DNA of 64,000 bases from Nocardia bhagyanarayanae. GTDB taxonomy: Bacteria > Actinomycetota > Actinomycetes > Mycobacteriales > Mycobacteriaceae. Shown one piece after another: positions 53,169-60,476 of this stretch. The position numbers and the translations under genes were made by a program. Under the pieces are notes generated by a model that saw nothing but the letters and a program-made list of their open reading frames with translations, ran no database searches and was not told where the DNA came from. How positions within the stretch are numbered: the first letter of the stretch is position 1; every line of letters starts with the position of its first letter. Location of the stretch: NCBI RefSeq assembly GCF_006716565.1, contig NZ_VFPG01000002.1, forward strand, positions 1,178,001 through 1,242,000. The letters run 5' to 3'.

Positions 53169-53997
53169 GCACGATATCGAGCAGATCGAACAGGCCAATG
53201 CCTCCGGCCGCACGCCCGCGGTGTTCGTGCACGGGCTGTGGCTGTTGCCGTCGAGCTGGGATCGGTGGGCGGAGGTGTTCGCCGCCGCCGGGTATGCGCC
53301 GGTGCTGCCCGGCTGGCCCGACGACCCCGGCACGGTCGCCGAAGCGCATGCTCATCCGGAGGTCTTCGCGGGCAAGACGGTTGGCCGAGTCGCCGACCAT
53401 TTCGCCGGGCTGATCGGTGCGTTGAGTCGCAAGCCGGTCGTGATCGGTCACTCCTTCGGCGGCCTGCTCGCGCAAATCATCGCTGGGCGTGGACTTTCGG
53501 CGGCGACGGTGGCCATCGATCCCGCGCCGTTCCAAGGCGTGTTGCCGCTGCCGATCTCCTCGCTGCGTGCCTCGGCGCCGGTCCTGACCAACCCCGCCAA
53601 CCGGCATCGAGCCGTGCCGCTCACCTTCGAGCAGTTCCGGTTCGCCTTCGCCAATGCGGTCGACGCGGCGGAGGCCGAGCAGTTGTACGAGACGTTCGCG
53701 GTGGCCGCGCCCGGCGCTCCGCTGTTCCAGGCGGCCACGGCCAATCTGAACCCGTGGAGCGAGACCAAGGTCGACAGCACCGGTCCGCAGCGCGGTCCGC
53801 TGCTGATCGTCTCCGGGGAGAAGGACAACACCGTGCCGTGGGCGATCGCCGAGGCCTCGTACAAGAAGCAAGCGCGCAACGAGCACGCCGTCACCGAGAT
53901 CGTCGAGATGCCGGGCCGCGGTCATTCACTGACGATCGACTCCGGTTGGCGCGAAGTCTGCGATACCGCACTGTCTTTCGTTCAGCGGTTCGCCTGA
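53158..53997 (+). CDS. Alpha/beta hydrolase (lipase/lactonase-like)
   Basis: A 279-residue alpha/beta hydrolase. It starts with PAVFVHGLWLLPSSWDRW (oxyanion region), carries the nucleophile elbow VIGHSFGGLLAQ, and has a triad Asp in VSGEKDNTVPW and His in MPGRGHSLTID. No export signal. The ATG at 53158 lies inside the end of the preceding gene, so translation is coupled. Substrate unknown; the order esterase-hydrolase-secreted hydrolase suggests stepwise breakdown of an ester-bearing compound. Confidence 0.92.
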   Translation: MSAEHDIEQIEQANASGRTPAVFVHGLWLLPSSWDRWAEVFAAAGYAPVLPGWPDDPGTVAEAHAHPEVFAGKTVGRVADHFAGLIGALSRKPVVIGHSFGGLLAQIIAGRGLSAATVAIDPAPFQGVLPLPISSLRASAPVLTNPANRHRAVPLTFEQFRFAFANAVDAAEAEQLYETFAVAAPGAPLFQAATANLNPWSETKVDSTGPQRGPLLIVSGEKDNTVPWAIAEASYKKQARNEHAVTEIVEMPGRGHSLTIDSGWREVCDTALSFVQRFA

Positions 53998-54028
53998 CAC
54001 GATACGAGCACTCCCGAATGGACAAGCA

Positions 54029-54829
54029 ATGAAACGAATGACGCTCCATCTGCGCGGCCTGGCGGTCGCGTTGACACTGACCGCGCTTCCGGCGGTGGCG
54101 ATCGCGCCCGCGGTGGCCACTCCGCCGTCGCCCACCATCGTGCTGGTGCACGGCGCTTTCGCCGACACCACCAGCTGGGACGGGGTCGCGGAACTGTTGC
54201 GCGCGGACGGCTATCGGGTTGTGGTGCCGGATAATCCGCTGCGCGGACCGGTCGACGACGCCGCCGCCGTGCAGCGGACGCTGGACAGCGTCCGCGGTCC
54301 GGTGGTCCTGGTCGGCCACTCCTACGGCGGATCGGTCATCACCCAGGTGCACGACGCGAAGGTGCGGGCGCTGGTATTCGTCGCCGCCTTCGCGCCCGCG
54401 CAGGGCGAGATCAATCAGCTGGCACTCGACCCGATTCGGTTCCCCGGCAGCCGCCTGCTTCCTCCGGTGCTTCAGGTGAAGGTGGTCGACGATCCGGTCG
54501 CCGGAAGCAGTATCGATGCCTACATCGCACCCGACGGTTTCCACGAGGTCTTCGCCCAAGATGTCAGCGATGGCACGGCCGCCGAGATGCTGGCGCACCA
54601 GCGCTCGCTCGCGGTGTCGGCCAACCTGGAACCCTCCGGCGCTCCCGCGTGGGCAACGACACCCAGCTGGTACTTGGTCTCGGCCCAGGATCGTGCCATT
54701 CCACCGGCCGCGCAGCGGTTCATGGCGGACCGGATGAACGCCCGAACTGAGGAGATCGACGCCTCGCACGCGTCGCTGGTGTCCAGGCCCGGTGAAGTCG
54801 CCGACTTCGTGCGAGCCGCGGCACGGTGA
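54029..54829 (+). CDS. Secreted alpha/beta hydrolase
   Basis: A 266-residue protein with a Sec signal peptide (KRMTLHLRGLAVALTLTALP up to a likely AVA-T cleavage near residue 30). A compact alpha/beta hydrolase domain follows: IVLVHGAFADTTSWDG, nucleophile elbow VGHSYGGSVI, Asp in VSAQDRAIPPA and His in EIDASHASLVS. It is similar to small extracellular esterases of actinomycetes. It follows the second hydrolase after 31 bases and likely belongs to the same unit. Confidence 0.92.
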   Translation: MKRMTLHLRGLAVALTLTALPAVAIAPAVATPPSPTIVLVHGAFADTTSWDGVAELLRADGYRVVVPDNPLRGPVDDAAAVQRTLDSVRGPVVLVGHSYGGSVITQVHDAKVRALVFVAAFAPAQGEINQLALDPIRFPGSRLLPPVLQVKVVDDPVAGSSIDAYIAPDGFHEVFAQDVSDGTAAEMLAHQRSLAVSANLEPSGAPAWATTPSWYLVSAQDRAIPPAAQRFMADRMNARTEEIDASHASLVSRPGEVADFVRAAAR

Positions 54830-54886
54830 TCAGTAAGGCGGTATTCCCGTTGTTCGATAGTGGGCTTCGGGAGTAGCGTGCGGGGT

Positions 54887-54937
54887 ATGCAGCGCGCTCA
54901 GTCCACGACGACGCCGGACGACGTCCCGGCGCGCTGA
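54887..54937 (+). CDS. Threonine-rich leader peptide (attenuation)
   Basis: ATG 54887 encodes MQRAQSTTTPDDVPAR and a stop: 16 residues with three consecutive ACG (Thr) codons at 54905-54913. It is followed 15 bases later by a strong terminator hairpin and then by a threonyl-tRNA synthetase gene. This is the classical layout of a leader-peptide attenuator: ribosome stalling at Thr codons when charged tRNA-Thr is scarce would prevent the terminator from forming. A CAGCGCGC at the peptide start can pair with GCGCGCTG at its end, a candidate pause hairpin. Confidence 0.82.
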   Translation: MQRAQSTTTPDDVPAR

Positions 54938-54952
54938 ACCCTGTTCTGATCG

Positions 54953-54980
54953 AAGCCCCGGGCGGATGCCCGGGGCTTTC
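54953..54980 (+). terminator. Attenuator hairpin of the threonyl-tRNA synthetase gene
   Basis: AAGCCCCGGGC (54953-54963) and GCCCGGGGCTT (54968-54978) form a perfect 11-bp stem with a four-base loop, followed by a TTCTC tract. It sits between the Thr leader peptide and the synthetase, 38 bases before its start codon. The synthetase has its own GGGAGGAG ribosome binding site. Confidence 0.85.
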
Positions 54981-55018
54981 TCGCGTGGTCATTCGCCCTC
55001 GACTGGGAGGAGACCCAC

Positions 55019-56236
55019 GTGTACGACCACCGAAAACTCGGCCGCGAACTCGACCTGTTCGACACCGACCCGCTGATCGGAGCGGGATTGCCGTTTTGGC
55101 TTCCCGACGGCGCGATCGTGCGCCACACCCTCGAGGAGTACATCCGCGCCGCGGAACGACGGGCGGGCTACCAGCACGTGTACTCGCCGGTCCTCGGCAA
55201 GCGCGAACTGTACGAGATCTCAGGGCACTGGGCGCATTACAACGACGACATGTATCCGCCGATGGACATCGGCGGTGAGCAGGTGGTGCTGCGCCCCAGC
55301 CTGTGCCCCGGCCACGCGGTGATCTACCGATCCCGCTCGCACAGCTACCGCGAGCTGCCGCTACGGATGGCCGAGCTCGGGGCGATGTACCGCTCCGAAT
55401 TGTCCGGTGTACTGGGCGGTTTGACCCGCGTGCGCGCCATTCAACTCAACGACGCCCACATCTTCTGCACCCTCGACCAGGTTGCCGACGAGGTCGCGGC
55501 CGCCTTGGCGCTCATCGGTTCCGCGTATCGCGCCATGGGGATCGATGCCGCACGCTACCGGTTGTCGCTGCCCGGTGCGAGCGGGAAATACGTTGCGGCG
55601 CCGGATATGTGGCTGCGCGCCAGCAAGCTTTTGCGCGAGGTGCTCGACGGGGCCGGATTGTCCTACGAGGCGGTCGAGGGGGAGGCCGCGTTCTACGGCC
55701 CGAAGATCGACGTCCAGGTCGCCGATCACGCGGGGCGCGAATCCACCCTGTCCACCGTGCAGGTCGACTTCTACCAGCCCGAGCGATTCGACCTGCACTA
55801 CATCGGCGCCGACGGCGGCAAACACCGACCGGTCATGGTGCACCGCAGCATCATCGGCAGCGTCGAACGCGCGGTCGCGCACCTGATCGAACACCACGGC
55901 GGCGCCTTACCCGCGTGGCTGGCACCGTTGCAGATCGCGGTGCTGCCGATCTCCGACGCCGAACGAGCCGCCGCAGACCAACTCCGCGACCGGTGTATCG
56001 ACGCGGGCTTGCGCGCCCGCGTGATCGGCGCCGAGTCCGGGAGCCTGGCGGCGCGTGTGCGCGAGAACCATTCGGCGCCATATCAGTTCATCCTCGGCCC
56101 GGCCGAGAACGCGAACGGCGAAGTAGCCGTCCGATTGCGAGACGGCCGCCGCCTACCCGCCCAACCCACCGCCACCGCCGTCGCCCGCATCCGTGCCCTG
56201 ACCGAAAACCACGACACCCGCTTGTGGACCGACTGA
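55019..56236 (+). CDS. Threonyl-tRNA synthetase, short form without editing domains
   Basis: A 405-residue class II synthetase with only the catalytic core and anticodon-binding domain; full-length ThrRS has about 640-690 residues, with N-terminal TGS and editing domains absent here. Zinc/threonine-binding residues are kept: Cys96 (LRPSLCPGH), His147 (NDAHIFC) and His275 (VMVHRSI). Motif 2 Arg125 and motif 3 Arg284 (GSVERAV) are present. It should charge tRNA-Thr but cannot edit Ser-tRNA-Thr in cis. GTG start after GGGAGGAG. Likely a second copy or a resistance-type ThrRS, regulated by Thr attenuation. Confidence 0.92.
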   Translation: MYDHRKLGRELDLFDTDPLIGAGLPFWLPDGAIVRHTLEEYIRAAERRAGYQHVYSPVLGKRELYEISGHWAHYNDDMYPPMDIGGEQVVLRPSLCPGHAVIYRSRSHSYRELPLRMAELGAMYRSELSGVLGGLTRVRAIQLNDAHIFCTLDQVADEVAAALALIGSAYRAMGIDAARYRLSLPGASGKYVAAPDMWLRASKLLREVLDGAGLSYEAVEGEAAFYGPKIDVQVADHAGRESTLSTVQVDFYQPERFDLHYIGADGGKHRPVMVHRSIIGSVERAVAHLIEHHGGALPAWLAPLQIAVLPISDAERAAADQLRDRCIDAGLRARVIGAESGSLAARVRENHSAPYQFILGPAENANGEVAVRLRDGRRLPAQPTATAVARIRALTENHDTRLWTD

Positions 56237-56259
56237 CACCGAACCGGTTTCTCCTCGGC

Positions 56260-56283
56260 CCCGAAGCGCTCGAGCGCTTCGGG
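56260..56283 (+). terminator. Perfect 24-base palindrome after the synthetase gene
   Basis: CCCGAAGCGCTC and its complement form an uninterrupted 24-base palindrome, 23 bases after the stop codon. It has no T run. Likely the transcription end of the synthetase gene. Confidence 0.65.
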
Positions 56284-56478
56284 CGGCCCGAGACCATTCC
56301 GCATCGGTAGCCGACGCGAGCGCGGGCCGGGTCCCGTGATCGCCGTCGGCGGCCGCGTACCCATGTCGGCCTGACGGACATTCCCCGCGATCGCACCCGC
56401 GACAGCTCGCCGCGGAGTAATTTGTGGTTGGCCCTCATTACCGACGCACCTTTCACCAGCCGATCAGCGAGGACGACC

Positions 56479-57366
56479 ATGTTGCCGGAGAAAGGGACGG
56501 GAACGGAGGGGTTGGCTCCGTTCTATGCGAATGTCCAGTCGCATTACGACCTGTCCGATGATTTCTTCGCACTGTTCCTGGATCCGTCTCGCACCTACAG
56601 TTGCGCGTACTTCGAACGCGAGGGGATGAGCCTCGAGGAAGCGCAGCTGGCCAAAATCGATCTGGCACTTGGCAAATGCGATCTGCGCCCCGGCATGACA
56701 TTGCTCGACGTGGGGTGCGGCTGGGGTTCGACGATGCTGCGCGCCATGGAGCGTTACGACGTCGACGTGATCGGTCTGACCCTCAGCCGCAACCAGTACG
56801 AGCACGTCGAAGGCCTGCTCGAAGCGCATCGCGGGCCACGGCGAGGCCGGGTGCTGTTGCGGGGATGGGAAGAGTTCGACGAGCCGGTGGATCGCATCGT
56901 CAGCATCGGCGCGTTCGAACATTTCCGGCGCGAACGCTACGAATGGTTTTTCGACAAGTGTCACCGCATTCTGCCCGCCGACGGACGGATGCTGCTGCAC
57001 ACGATCGTGCAGTACAACCGGCAGGAGCTTCGCGCGAAAGGGCTGCCGATCGACCGCGAGGTGCTGGCGTTCGGCCGATTCATCGCCCGCGAGATCTTTC
57101 CGGGCGGCCAGTTGCCGCTGCCGGAATGGGTTCTCGATTACGCGCGCGCGGCCGGTTTCGATGTCGAGCGGGCACATTCGCTCGGCCCGAATTACGTGAC
57201 GACTCTGGAGCATTGGGCGAACGCGCTGGAAAAGCATCGCGACGAGGCAATCGCGGTGACCTCGGAAGAAATTTACGACACATATTCGAAGTACCTGAGC
57301 GGCTGCGGTCGTTTCTTCCGCGATGGTTACATCGACGTCGTTCAGTTCAGTCTCGCCAAGAAGTAG
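56479..57366 (+). CDS. Mycolic-acid/cyclopropane fatty acid synthase-type methyltransferase
   Basis: A 295-residue SAM-dependent methyltransferase of the CMAS/CfaS family. It opens with FYANVQSHYDLSDDFFALFLD, has the SAM motif LLDVGCGWGS and the family segment GLTLSRNQYEHV. SIGAFEHFRRERYEWFF and the C-terminal VQFSLAKK match mycolate cyclopropane synthases such as CmaA/PcaA/MmaA. These add cyclopropane, methyl or methoxy groups to unsaturated mycolic acid or phospholipid acyl chains. The ATG at 56479 is used because GAGGA lies five bases upstream; a GTG at 56422 is the alternative. Supports a mycolate-containing host. Confidence 0.94.
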   Translation: MLPEKGTGTEGLAPFYANVQSHYDLSDDFFALFLDPSRTYSCAYFEREGMSLEEAQLAKIDLALGKCDLRPGMTLLDVGCGWGSTMLRAMERYDVDVIGLTLSRNQYEHVEGLLEAHRGPRRGRVLLRGWEEFDEPVDRIVSIGAFEHFRRERYEWFFDKCHRILPADGRMLLHTIVQYNRQELRAKGLPIDREVLAFGRFIAREIFPGGQLPLPEWVLDYARAAGFDVERAHSLGPNYVTTLEHWANALEKHRDEAIAVTSEEIYDTYSKYLSGCGRFFRDGYIDVVQFSLAKK

Positions 57367-57599
57367 CGAACTCACCACATCGAGCGGCCAACAGCGTACC
57401 CACGGATGGCGCGGATCTCGACCAACCATCCGGTCCGTGTCGGGTCGCCGGGACGGTCACCGCCCTCGGCCCCCGTCCGACGCACCGCGACCGGACGGGG
57501 GGATAGGTCGATTTTCCGTAGCGGGGGTTTAGCCGTGCCGAAAATGTGCATTCGCGTTGTAGCTGTTTCCTCCCGCCCTCGACGGAACTGGAGACCTCG

Positions 57600-57770
57600 A
57601 TGCCGAATCGCGCTACGTCCACCAGGATCATCACCGCGGCAGTGGCCGGCGGCGCCTTGGCCGCCGCGCTGGGGCTCGGCCCGGACTGGTCCGCCGGCGC
57701 GACACCGCCCGAGAGCAACACGGTGCCGGTGCAAACGGGACCGGAAGACCCGAGCGGTGAACGGCCTTGA
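57600..57770 (+). CDS. Small secreted protein (56 aa)
   Basis: A 56-residue product with an Arg-containing start and a signal-peptide-like helix (IITAAVAGGALAAALGLG) and an AGA cleavage site, leaving a mature tail of about 28 residues that is acidic and Pro-rich (ESNTVPVQTGPEDPSGERP). A GGAG lies 6 bases upstream of the ATG. The function is unknown. Being so small, it rests on the signal peptide and binding site. Confidence 0.65.
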   Translation: MPNRATSTRIITAAVAGGALAAALGLGPDWSAGATPPESNTVPVQTGPEDPSGERP

Positions 57771-57791
57771 CCTCCGCCGTCGTCAGGCGGA

Positions 57792-58277
57792 TCAGCTCGC
57801 CGCGCTGTCGAACGTGCCCGGCTCGTAGGAACCTCCCTTGGTCCGGGTGATCACGAGGAGCCGGTTGGCGGCATTGATCATGGCGACCAGATAGACCAGC
57901 GCGGCGATCTGGTCGTCGTCGTAGTGCTTTCGCACCTGGGCCCAGGTGTCGTCGGACACGCCGTGGTTGGCATCGGCGAGACGGGTCCCCTCCTCGGCGA
58001 GCGCCAGCGCGGCCTGCTCGGCCTCGCTGAACACGGTGGACTCGCGCCAAGCCGCGACCAGGTTGATTCGCACCGCGGGTTCACCGGCCGCTGCCAACTC
58101 CTTGGCGTGGGCGTCGACGCAGTACCCGCAGCCGTTGATCTGGCTGGCGCGCAGCTCTACGAGCTCGATCAGGGTCCTCGGCAGCGACGACTGCATGATC
58201 GCCAGGCTGGTGTTGGCGAACCGCTTGCCGAGCTTGGCGCCGAGTTCGTTGGCGTTCAGGTTGAAACGGGGTTCCAT
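57792..58277 (-). CDS. AhpD/carboxymuconolactone decarboxylase-like protein
   Basis: A 161-residue helical protein of the AhpD/CMD family with the redox CxxC and His of AhpD-like peroxidases (INGCGYCVDAH). The start is the ATG at 58277, with GAGGA seven bases upstream; the open frame beyond is the shadow of the intergenic region. It faces an ECF41-type sigma factor, the classical partner pair, and such CMD-family genes are the usual target of ECF41. An antioxidant or decarboxylase role is possible but unproven. Confidence 0.92.
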   Translation of the reverse strand: MEPRFNLNANELGAKLGKRFANTSLAIMQSSLPRTLIELVELRASQINGCGYCVDAHAKELAAAGEPAVRINLVAAWRESTVFSEAEQAALALAEEGTRLADANHGVSDDTWAQVRKHYDDDQIAALVYLVAMINAANRLLVITRTKGGSYEPGTFDSAAS

Positions 58278-58334
58278 GATGTGGTCCTCACTCGCGGTGG
58301 TGAATCGAACGACCAAGAGACGGCGGCGGTCCGA

Positions 58335-58361
58335 TCCGCGTAACACCACCCCTGTGTGACT
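58335..58361 (-). promoter_or_regulatory. Candidate ECF41-type promoter of the AhpD-like gene
   Basis: On the minus strand AGTCACA (58361-58355), 16 bases, then CGGA (58338-58335), close to the ECF41 motif as I recall it (TGTCACA-N16-CGTC). It lies about 58 bases before the AhpD-like start codon. Confidence 0.45.
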
Positions 58362-58380
58362 CAAGACACTCCCGTTCTCT

Positions 58381-58407
58381 TGTCACGAGATGACCGGGCC
58401 CGGCATC
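58381..58407 (+). promoter_or_regulatory. Candidate ECF41-type promoter of the sigma factor gene
   Basis: TGTCACG (58381-58387), 16 bases, then CATC (58404-58407), 6 of 7 and 3 of 4 matches to the ECF41 motif as I recall it. It is 37 bases before the sigma gene, so the sigma factor may drive itself and its divergent partner. Confidence 0.5.
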
Positions 58408-58443
58408 TGGTGACCGACACAGTCGAGCGAACAGGAGTCATCC

Positions 58444-59376
58444 ATGACCGGAGCGGTGCGAATCGAGCCCGGCCGAGGCGGCGGCACCGGGGACCACCGG
58501 CCGGACCCCGCGACCGAGGCGTTCGTCGCGCATCGAAGACTCCTGTTCACCGTCGCCTACGAGATGCTCGGCTCGGCGGCCGACGCGGAGGACGTTCTGC
58601 AGGAGACATGGCTGCGGTGGGCGCACTGCGATCTCGACGCCGTGCGGGATCGGCGCGCGTATCTGATCCGGATCACCACCAGGCAGGCGCTCGACCGGGC
58701 GCGCGCGCTGGGGCGGCGCAAGGAGTCCTACGTCGGCCCTTGGCTGCCGGAACCGCTGCTGACCACGCCCGATGTGGCGGAGGACGTCGAGCTGGCCGAC
58801 AGCGTCTCGATGGCGATGCTGCTGGTCCTCGAGACCCTCGCGCCGATCGAGCGGGCGGTGTTCGTGCTGCGCGAGGTGTTCGATCTGGGCTACGACGAGA
58901 TCGCCACCGCCGTCGACAAGAGCCCGTCCGCCGTACGGCAGCTCGCGTACCGGGCGCGGACACACGTCGCTGCGCGGCGCCCACGAAAGATCGTTTCCGC
59001 GGCCGAGACCCGCAGCGCCCTAGAGGCGTTTCAGCGGGCGATCGAGACGGGCGAATTGCAGCGCCTGCTCGACATCCTCGCACCGGATGTCGTCTTCCTC
59101 GGCGACGGTGGCGGGGTCGCGCGAGCGGCGCTGGAACCCATCGTGGGGGCTGCCGCGGTGGCCGAACTACTCGCCGCCGGGCTGGGCAACCTCGCGGCGA
59201 GGTCGCCGCAGCTGGCGGACGTCAACGGGTACCCGGCGCTCATTCTGCGGCTCGCGGGCGAGATCGACACTGTCGTGGCGGTACATGTCGAGGACGGCCT
59301 CGTCACCGGGCTCTATTCCGTGCGCAATCCGCGGAAACTGTCACGGCTGGAGCGCGCGACGACCATGCGTCGCTGA
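58444..59376 (+). CDS. ECF41-family sigma factor
   Basis: A 310-residue sigma factor with sigma region 2 (AYEMLGSAADAEDVLQETWLRW) and region 4 (FDLGYDEIATAVDKSPSAVRQL), then a C-terminal SnoaL-like domain (from about 205). That domain carries the ECF41 signatures: DGGG at 221-224 and NPRKL (NPDKL type) near the end. In this family the fused domain modulates activity in place of a separate anti-sigma factor. Divergent from the AhpD-like gene with matching promoter-like sites on both sides, so that gene is the likely target. Confidence 0.94.
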   Translation: MTGAVRIEPGRGGGTGDHRPDPATEAFVAHRRLLFTVAYEMLGSAADAEDVLQETWLRWAHCDLDAVRDRRAYLIRITTRQALDRARALGRRKESYVGPWLPEPLLTTPDVAEDVELADSVSMAMLLVLETLAPIERAVFVLREVFDLGYDEIATAVDKSPSAVRQLAYRARTHVAARRPRKIVSAAETRSALEAFQRAIETGELQRLLDILAPDVVFLGDGGGVARAALEPIVGAAAVAELLAAGLGNLAARSPQLADVNGYPALILRLAGEIDTVVAVHVEDGLVTGLYSVRNPRKLSRLERATTMRR

Positions 59377-59563
59377 ACCTCGCGGTCGCCTCGGCGCGCG
59401 GGCAGCCGGCGGGCGGGCACGTCGAGTGGCGTTGTCGCGTGTCGGTATCCGTCTCGTCGGGCGCTGTCGTGTCGGATTCCGGCTGTCCCACGGCGGGACG
59501 GGGCATTGCGCGCGGATGCCGCCTGACACTCGGTTCGTCCGTTCCGAGTAGGAGGTACAAGAA

Positions 59564-59956
59564 ATGTTGACTGTTCTGCCCATCAGGTATGTCTCGGATG
59601 TGCAGGCGTGCCGCAGGTTCTACGCCGGGCTGGGTCTCGCGTTCGAGGCGGACGCGAGTGTCAATGTGTGGGCGCAACTCTCGGCCGATGCCGGGGCCCT
59701 CGGGCTGCACGACTTCACGGTCTCCAAGGGACGTCCGGCCGGTTCGGTCGAGCTCGCGTTCGCGACCGACGAGAAGCTCGAGGCGGTGGCGAACCGGCTA
59801 CGCGAGCAGGGCTACGACTACGAGATCTTCGACGAGGACTTCGGTCGCAGCCTGCGGGTCGTCGATCCGGACGGCGTGACGATCCAGATCCAGGAGATCG
59901 ACATGGAGGTCGCCAAGGCGTCCGAATCCGCCTTGTCGGCGCCGGAAGGCAACTGA
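59564..59956 (+). CDS. Small VOC/glyoxalase-fold protein
   Basis: A 130-residue single-domain vicinal-oxygen-chelate protein (VLPIRYVSDVQACRRFYAGLGL; LRVVDPDGVTIQIQEID). Typical members are glyoxalase I, fosfomycin or bleomycin resistance proteins, and unassigned isomerases. The usual first metal-ligand His/Gln position is not conserved in an obvious way. The ATG at 59564 has a strong AGGAGG eight bases upstream. It follows the sigma factor by 187 bases and may be its own unit. Confidence 0.88.
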   Translation: MLTVLPIRYVSDVQACRRFYAGLGLAFEADASVNVWAQLSADAGALGLHDFTVSKGRPAGSVELAFATDEKLEAVANRLREQGYDYEIFDEDFGRSLRVVDPDGVTIQIQEIDMEVAKASESALSAPEGN

Positions 59957-60047
59957 CGAGTCGCCGGTCCGGGGGCGGGCCGCACGACGGCTCGCTCTCG
60001 GTGTCGGTCCGTCGCGGTGGTCGGGAGACGGGCGGTGCTCGCGCAGG

Positions 60048-60341
<294 letters not shown>

Positions 60342-60378
60342 TCATCGAGGGCCGAGGTGGTTGTCACAGTTCCGCCAC

Positions 60379-60394
60379 ATACCCGCGGGGGTAT
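60379..60394. promoter_or_regulatory. CsoR/CstR-type operator 1
   Basis: ATACCCGCGGGGGTAT is a 16-bp palindrome with C/G tracts flanked by ATA/TAT, the general form of CsoR-family operators. It lies 62 bases from the repressor start, 35 bases (centre to centre) from operator 2. Confidence 0.75.
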
Positions 60395-60413
60395 ATTCGA
60401 GCCCAACTGGACA

Positions 60414-60429
60414 ATACCCCAGGGGGTAT
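60414..60429. promoter_or_regulatory. CsoR/CstR-type operator 2
   Basis: ATACCCCAGGGGGTAT has perfect seven-base arms around AG. It lies 48 bases upstream of the CoA-disulfide reductase start. Two such sites on one intergenic region fit repression of both divergent genes. Confidence 0.78.
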
Positions 60430-60476
60430 ATGACGAGGGTCTCTTGCGCATGCTGTGGCCCACTGGGAGGTGCGGA

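Noticed and set aside
54843..55018. A T-box riboswitch before the ThrRS gene
   Set aside because: No T-box sequence or specifier stem is visible; the leader peptide with Thr codons explains the layout better.
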